A stretch of 64,000 bases of DNA, taken from Polaribacter pectinis. Lineage in GTDB: Bacteria; Bacteroidota; Bacteroidia; Flavobacteriales; Flavobacteriaceae. The stretch spans positions 2,883,501 through 2,947,500 of the forward strand of contig NZ_CP060695.1 of assembly GCF_014352875.1 (NCBI RefSeq). The letters are read 5' to 3'. How positions within the stretch are numbered: the stretch's first letter is position 1; each line of letters starts with the position of its first letter. The notes below the pieces were generated by a model, which was not told the origin of the DNA, did not search any database, and saw nothing but the letters and a program-made list of their open reading frames with translations. Shown here piece by piece: positions 59,267 through 64,000 of this stretch. A program made the translations under genes and the position numbers.

Positions 59267-60250
59267 TTATTTAATTAATTGGCTAGGTAAAAAGCCCATT
59301 TTCTTTTTAAAAGCAACTGTAAAATGTTGAGGGTTTTTATAACCTACCTCATATGAGGCTTGCGAAATGGTGTAATTTTGATTAGAAATTAGTTGAATTG
59401 CTTTTTCAATTCTTAAAGAAGTAATATATTTAAAAACAGGTAGTCCATAAATTTCTTTAAAACCACTTTTAAATTTAGAGGTATTAAAACCAGCCATAAT
59501 AGATAATTTGTCTATACTTAATTCTTCTTTTAAATTAGCTTGAATATATTGTTCTGTTTTTATTAGATTTTCTCGATCTTCTTCTCTTATTTTATTGGTT
59601 ATAAGATTTAAATTATTAGTTGCCAATGCTATTAAAACCAACTCTGTTAATTTAGATTCTAAATAAGATTGCTTTGTAATACCATTAAAAGTGCAATTAA
59701 GAAATTCATTTACAATAATTAAAAGCTGACTATTTATTGTTAGACCATTATTAAAAAAGGAATAAATCTGATTTTCTTTTTTTGATTGCTTGTATTTTTT
59801 TGAATTTATTACAAAACAAGCTCCCATTTTTTTTATTAAATAAGTTTCCGTAAAAAAAATATTTAAAACCTTTTTTTTATGATTTATGTACTTGTATATA
59901 CATTTTGAAGCTGGAATATAAAATAAGTTATACTTGTTTTGGTTTAATGTATACAACGTACTAGCTTCATCATCAATAGAAAAAGAAACATTTCCACTAA
60001 TAACAAATTGAAGCAAAAAAACAGGTTGATCATTAACTATTTCTAATGTTTGGTTTTCGTTTGTTTCATTGTCAAAATCTTGAAAAAACATGTAGGTATT
60101 GTTTAGATGTATTTCCTTAACCGAGCCAATTACTCCTTTTTTAAAATTGGTAAATTCTTCTTCAGATAATTGAGATTTTTCAAAATCTTTATTAAAGCTC
60201 CGAACGGTTTCTTCATTCTCTAATTTTGAACTTTTAAATCGAATTATCAT
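59267..60250 (-). CDS. AraC-family regulator of the adjacent TonB locus
   Basis: A 327-aa transcription factor. The C-terminal ~100 residues carry two helix-turn-helix units: LSIDKLSIMAGFNTSKFKSGFKEIYGLPVFKYITSLR and ISQASYEVGYKNPQHFTVAFKKKMGFLPSQL. The N-terminal ~200 residues form an effector domain without signal peptide; it resembles PchR-type siderophore-sensing regulators. It is divergent from a TonB receptor gene, and a 21-bp-spaced direct repeat lies 4 bp upstream of its ATG. Activation of the receptor and repression of itself are inferred. Confidence 0.87.
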   Translation of the reverse strand: MIIRFKSSKLENEETVRSFNKDFEKSQLSEEEFTNFKKGVIGSVKEIHLNNTYMFFQDFDNETNENQTLEIVNDQPVFLLQFVISGNVSFSIDDEASTLYTLNQNKYNLFYIPASKCIYKYINHKKKVLNIFFTETYLIKKMGACFVINSKKYKQSKKENQIYSFFNNGLTINSQLLIIVNEFLNCTFNGITKQSYLESKLTELVLIALATNNLNLITNKIREEDRENLIKTEQYIQANLKEELSIDKLSIMAGFNTSKFKSGFKEIYGLPVFKYITSLRIEKAIQLISNQNYTISQASYEVGYKNPQHFTVAFKKKMGFLPSQLIK

Positions 60251-60253
60251 TTA

Positions 60254-60291
60254 TTCCTTTTACGTTATTATAATTTCCTTTCACGTTATTA
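60254..60291. promoter_or_regulatory. Direct-repeat operator, probable AraC binding site
   Basis: Two 17-mers, TTCCTTTTACGTTATTA (60254-60270) and TTCCTTTCACGTTATTA (60275-60291), differ at one position and repeat with a 21-bp period, two DNA turns. The right copy lies over the -33 region of the TonB-gene promoter; the left copy abuts the araC leader. Confidence 0.65.
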
Positions 60292-60310
60292 AGACTTATT
60301 CTAAACAACG

Positions 60311-60326
60311 TATTTTTGCAAATGTA
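60311..60326. promoter_or_regulatory. Overlapping opposed -7 boxes for the TonB gene and araC
   Basis: Plus strand: TATTTTTG at 60311-60318, which would start the TonB transcript near 60325, 26 nt before its GTG. Minus strand: TACATTTG at 60326-60319, which would start araC mRNA near 60312. Both match TAnnTTTG exactly; neither has a TTG at -33. Confidence 0.45.
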
Positions 60327-60350
60327 GTTATTTTTATTAAATCTAAATAA

Positions 60351-62774
60351 GTGGATATAAAATTATTTTTCTTAACGTTTGTTATAGCGCTATCAACATA
60401 TTCTCAAGAGAGTCAACATACAGTTTCAGGAAATGTAGTTGATAACTTTGGAAACCCATTATTTGGAGCTTCGGTAGTTCTTGGTAACAATTTACGAACT
60501 ACAATTACAGGAGAAGATGGTAGATATATTCTTAAATTTATTCCAAATGGAAACTATTTAGTTAAAGTATCATATTTGGGTTTTATTTCAAGTTCTAGAG
60601 AAATAAGTCTAGAAAATACCAGCAATAAAAAGCTAACCATAAATTTTACATTAACGGAAAGTGTAGAGGGTTTAAAGGGAGTAAGTATTAAAACTAAAAC
60701 AGAAAAAACTAAAAAAGAAACACAAGGCTTTGCAGTAAATGTTATTAAAACCAAAGATGTAAGTCCTAGAAACATACAAACTAACGAATTATTAAACACA
60801 ACAGTTGGTGTAAAAATTCGTCAAAATGGTGGTTTGGGTTCCGATGTTAATTACAGTTTAAATGGTTTATCTGGCAATGCAGTAAGAATTTTTATAGATG
60901 GTATTCCTATTTCTATGTATGGATCTTCTTACAATTTAAACAGTATTCCTCCATCAATGATTAAGAACATTGAAATTTATAAAGGTGTTGTTCCTGGTCA
61001 TTTGTCTGATGATGCTTTGGGAGGCGCAATTAACATTGTACTTAATAATGATGATAAAACAAACTTAAATGCATCTATTTCTTACGGGTCATTTAATACC
61101 ACGCAAGCAAATGTTAATGGTTTGTATCGATTAAAAAAATCTGGATTTACTATAAAATCAGCTATTTTTCATAATTATTCTGATAATGATTATAAAGTAT
61201 CTGGAAGAAGTGTTGTAGATACTGGTTTAGGAGGTGTACAAACACCAATTACAGCCAAGAGATTTAATGATGCCTACAAATCTTCAGGAGTATTATTTCA
61301 AACTGGTTACACAGATGTAAAGTGGGCAAATCAATTTTTAATTGGCTTAAATGCATCTAAAGATTATAAAGAAGTACAACATGGTGCTTTTATGACCATA
61401 ACACCCTACAAAGGCAGATTTTTAAAATCAGATGCCTTATTAGCAAATATAATTTATAAAAAGAAAAACCTTTTTACTAAAGGGCTAGATGTTAATATAA
61501 ACGGTTTATATGGTAAAAGAAACCGAGCTGTAAATGATACCCTTGCTGCAGCTTATAGTTGGACTGGAGAAAGAGCTATAGATTATAAAGGTGATGAATA
61601 CGATTATACTTGGGGTTCCCAACAAGAAGGAGGACCAACGTTAGCAAAAATTAAAAGAAATGTAGCGTCTATAAGAACAGGGCTTTCTTATGCTGTTAAC
61701 AAGCAGCATAAAATTTTAGCAAACCATGTTTATAGTGGTGTAGATAGAGAAGATAGTGATGTTTTAGTTTCTGTATTAGAAAATACTTTTAAAGGTACTC
61801 GAAATATTTACAAAAACATATACTCTTTAACCTATGAGTTTACAACTTTTGAAAATAGATTAAGAACAAGCGTATTTGGAAAACATTATCAACAAAAAAC
61901 TACAAGTATAGATCCAGAAATAAAAACGGACGCTAACGGAGTTAAAAGTATTGTAGACGAAGTTGTAAGTAGCAATATAGACCAAGATGGCTATGGTTTT
62001 GCAGCTTCTTATGCAATTACACCAGTAGTTACTTTATTGGCTTCTGCAGAAAAAGCAGTGCGTTTACCAGATGAAACAGAAGTTTTTGGTAATGATGGAG
62101 ATAATGTTGTAGCAAACCCAACTATAAATCCAGAACAAAGTAAAAACTATAATTTAGGTTTTAGATTTGGAACTTTCAATATAAAAAACCATGATTTTTC
62201 TATTTCTACAAATGTTTTTACTCGAAATATTAAAGATAGAATTGGCTTACCTCTAGAAACCTCTTTTAATGTTGATGATGAATTAATAGTATACGTAAAT
62301 CAAGGAAGCGGAACTTCTAAAGGTATAGATGCACAATTAAGTTATACTTATAACAGAAATTTTGGTTTAAATTTTAATATATCTCGTTTCGATTTAAAAA
62401 TTATAAATAATAATGTAGAAATAGATGTACCAAACACACCTTTTTATACAATGAACGGTAGTTTACGATACTCTTTTAAAAATTTATTTCAAAAAGAATC
62501 TAGATTAAACATTTTCTACTCTATGTATTTTACAGATGAGTTTTCTTACCTAGTACCTCAAGGATCCAATACAGTTGGTAATGATTTTTTTAAAATACCT
62601 CAACAACTAGCTCAAGATTTTGGTCTTAGTTATTCATTTCCAAACAAGAAACTTGTTGCTAGTTTCGATATTAAAAACATATTCGATAAACCTGTATTTG
62701 ACAATTTATCTGTACAAAAACCTGGAAGAGCTTTTTACATAAAATTAAATTACACAATCAATAAATTTAACTAA
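60351..62774 (+). CDS. TonB-dependent receptor, siderophore-type
   Basis: An 807-aa outer-membrane receptor. The start is a GTG (60351) followed by a signal peptide MDIKLFFLTFVIALSTYSQ; no ATG lies upstream in frame. Then comes a carboxypeptidase-D-like N-terminal domain (HTVSGNVVDNFGNPLFGASVVLGNN...GYL), a plug (LLNTTVGVKIRQNGGLGSDVNYSLNGLSG, IDGIPISMYGSS, YKGVVPGHLSDDALGGAINIVL) and a 22-strand-type barrel ending YIKLNYTINKF. Its regulator and the DUF4374 partner suggest uptake of an iron-siderophore complex. Confidence 0.88.
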   Translation: MDIKLFFLTFVIALSTYSQESQHTVSGNVVDNFGNPLFGASVVLGNNLRTTITGEDGRYILKFIPNGNYLVKVSYLGFISSSREISLENTSNKKLTINFTLTESVEGLKGVSIKTKTEKTKKETQGFAVNVIKTKDVSPRNIQTNELLNTTVGVKIRQNGGLGSDVNYSLNGLSGNAVRIFIDGIPISMYGSSYNLNSIPPSMIKNIEIYKGVVPGHLSDDALGGAINIVLNNDDKTNLNASISYGSFNTTQANVNGLYRLKKSGFTIKSAIFHNYSDNDYKVSGRSVVDTGLGGVQTPITAKRFNDAYKSSGVLFQTGYTDVKWANQFLIGLNASKDYKEVQHGAFMTITPYKGRFLKSDALLANIIYKKKNLFTKGLDVNINGLYGKRNRAVNDTLAAAYSWTGERAIDYKGDEYDYTWGSQQEGGPTLAKIKRNVASIRTGLSYAVNKQHKILANHVYSGVDREDSDVLVSVLENTFKGTRNIYKNIYSLTYEFTTFENRLRTSVFGKHYQQKTTSIDPEIKTDANGVKSIVDEVVSSNIDQDGYGFAASYAITPVVTLLASAEKAVRLPDETEVFGNDGDNVVANPTINPEQSKNYNLGFRFGTFNIKNHDFSISTNVFTRNIKDRIGLPLETSFNVDDELIVYVNQGSGTSKGIDAQLSYTYNRNFGLNFNISRFDLKIINNNVEIDVPNTPFYTMNGSLRYSFKNLFQKESRLNIFYSMYFTDEFSYLVPQGSNTVGNDFFKIPQQLAQDFGLSYSFPNKKLVASFDIKNIFDKPVFDNLSVQKPGRAFYIKLNYTINKFN

Positions 62775-62787
62775 ATATTAAAATAAA

Positions 62788-64000
62788 ATGAAACAAATAT
62801 TTTTAAACCACAGAGTATTAGCCCTAATAATATCATTTGGGATATTTACAGCATGTAGTAATGATGTTAATGAAGATCCAGTTAATCCAGAACCAGAAGT
62901 AACAAGATGGATTACAATAGCTGGAGCCAAAATGGGAGACAACCCAGGAGATGGAAATGGAGGAACATTAATTTATTCTGTATCTAGAGAAGATGCCAAA
63001 GACCCTACAGTTTCTATTAATCCTTTTGAAAATGGGTTTATAGCACCTTCTAATAGAACTGCTAGACTACAAGCTTCAGAAGATGGAAGTACAATTTTTA
63101 ATATTAGTTATGCCGGAGATACTGGTGGTAATTATACTAAATATTCTGTAGCAGGAGGACAAAAATTTACACCTATAGGTTCTGAGGTAAGTATTGCTCC
63201 TTATGTTGGTAATGCTCCAAGATGGATAAAATTATTTGATGGAGATAAAACTGGATCTGCAGTATATGTGTCCACAGAGCATCAAGTTAATGATAATGGA
63301 ACACCAAATGATGCAACAGATGATGTTTATACATACACAAAAGCCACAATAGGTGTAGTTACTTTAGATTTAGAAAATTCTTCTATTAATAAATTTCAAG
63401 AACATGTTGTACGTCTAAGCCCAGAAGAAGAAGCGGCAGGTTATTATTTTTCTAGAATTGATATGCCAACTTTAAATGCTGTCGGAGATAAATTATATAT
63501 TGGTGGTCGTTTAAGTAAAGTAAATCCAAGTACCGTTGAAAGCGATAGTGGATATGAAATTTTAGGTTCTAAAACCATTGTTTTAGATTATCCTTCTTTA
63601 TTAAATCCAACAGTAATTACATCAACTGTTGGTCATGGTAATACTAACGGATACCGAAGTATTAATGCTTTTGAATATAATGGAAGTGTTTACCAAGCAA
63701 ATCAAAGCGATCCAGAAGGTTCTCATATCTTAAAAATTGGAGCAAATAATGAATATGATAATTCTTATGATTTTAATTTAGACGATGCTTTGGGTGTAAC
63801 AGGTGCTTATGTGCTTGCTTGGAGACCAGCTGCAAACGGAAAAGCAGTGCTAGCTTATCGTCATGAAGGTTCTGCAGATGGTTTAGCAGGCGCTCAAGGA
63901 TTTTTTGCTTTAGTAGATTTAGATGCTAAAACAGCTGTAAAAATTGAGGAAATTCCTTACGATCCAGATTTTTACTTATTCCAGTATCAAGGTTTTGCAG
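62788..64000 (+). CDS. DUF4374 lipoprotein, C-terminus beyond the window
   Basis: The reading frame from the ATG at 62788 is open to the window end (404 codons). It begins with a signal and lipobox FTACSND (about Cys25), then RWITIAGAKMGDNPGDGNGGTLIYSVS, and repeated propeller-like blades (RWIKLFDGDKTGSAVYVS; YYFSRIDMPTLNAVGDKLYIGGRL; AYVLAWRPAANGKAVLAYRHE). This matches DUF4374, surface lipoproteins often found beside siderophore-type TonB receptors and PepSY membrane proteins in Bacteroidota. It starts 13 bp after the receptor stop. The end is not visible. Confidence 0.83.
   Translation, partial: MKQIFLNHRVLALIISFGIFTACSNDVNEDPVNPEPEVTRWITIAGAKMGDNPGDGNGGTLIYSVSREDAKDPTVSINPFENGFIAPSNRTARLQASEDGSTIFNISYAGDTGGNYTKYSVAGGQKFTPIGSEVSIAPYVGNAPRWIKLFDGDKTGSAVYVSTEHQVNDNGTPNDATDDVYTYTKATIGVVTLDLENSSINKFQEHVVRLSPEEEAAGYYFSRIDMPTLNAVGDKLYIGGRLSKVNPSTVESDSGYEILGSKTIVLDYPSLLNPTVITSTVGHGNTNGYRSINAFEYNGSVYQANQSDPEGSHILKIGANNEYDNSYDFNLDDALGVTGAYVLAWRPAANGKAVLAYRHEGSADGLAGAQGFFALVDLDAKTAVKIEEIPYDPDFYLFQYQGFA

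Noticed and set aside
1..64000. Mobile elements, phage genes, CRISPR arrays, toxin-antitoxin or restriction systems
   Set aside because: None seen on either strand; no transposase, integrase or cas features, and gene content is housekeeping in style.

Overview
The window is AT-rich DNA from a gliding member of the Flavobacteriaceae (Bacteroidota); a Polaribacter- or Tenacibaculum-like genome fits best, but I cannot verify the genus. The signs are the gliding lipoprotein GldH, a PorZ-like type IX secretion component with a type A C-terminal domain, two TonB-dependent receptors, SusD-free carboxypeptidase-D-like N-termini, many SPII lipoproteins, an nrf nitrite-ammonification operon, and promoters of the Bacteroidota type (TTG about 19-20 bp before TAnnTTTG). 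It looks like ordinary chromosome: no phage, insertion sequence, CRISPR array or plasmid gene was seen.

Layout. 1-9.5 kb: start of a Xaa-Pro aminopeptidase gene, an RhlE-type RNA helicase, a large secreted beta-propeller (sortilin/BNR) protein, an SRPBCC protein, a small Cys-rich lipoprotein, glutaminyl-tRNA synthetase, a zinc-ribbon protein, a DUF2452-folB-VOC operon with a probably leaderless mRNA, and tRNA-Cys with a tandemly duplicated promoter. 9.5-12.3 kb: a CotH-like secreted kinase facing a periplasmic phosphoesterase. 12.4-19.1 kb: a porin, NrfH, NrfA and a fused ResB-CcsA haem-delivery protein, forming one dissimilatory nitrite-to-ammonium module. 19.2-27.1 kb: a bacterial alpha-2-macroglobulin with an intact thioester and its partner PBP1C. 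27.2-32.6 kb: a small membrane protein, an MBL-fold hydrolase with a structured leader, S8 and M1 lipoprotein peptidases, and a HupE/UreJ-like membrane protein that has lost its usual start codon and its conserved histidines.

32.6-35.4 kb (minus): LysE-type exporter, PaaE/Hmp-type reductase, and aspartate-semialdehyde dehydrogenase. 35.7-46.7 kb (plus): TrhO, RicT-GldH-PBP1A in a tight operon, ScoAB CoA-transferase, exonuclease III, an MltD-like transglycosylase followed by an in-frame relic of a second LysM domain, DUF4837 lipoprotein, and DUF1761 protein. 46.7-55.6 kb: trpS, acyltransferase and PAQR/haemolysin III genes, a CYTH protein, PorZ-RecO-TonB receptor. 55.6-58.9 kb (minus): phosphoesterase, FemAB/GNAT-like protein, TesB and SdpI-like protein. 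59.3-64.0 kb: AraC regulator divergent from a TonB receptor and a DUF4374 lipoprotein (cut by the window end), probably a ferric-siderophore uptake locus.

The least explained elements lie between genes. The best is a candidate small RNA at about 49386-49483: a complete promoter, three predicted stem-loops with a five-G loop, and an intrinsic terminator, with no ORF. Others are a dispersed hairpin repeat with compensatory base changes (three copies), a 21-bp-spaced direct repeat between araC and the TonB gene, and decayed coding sequence after the MltD-like and M1 peptidase genes. All functions are assigned by reading the sequence; no database search was run.
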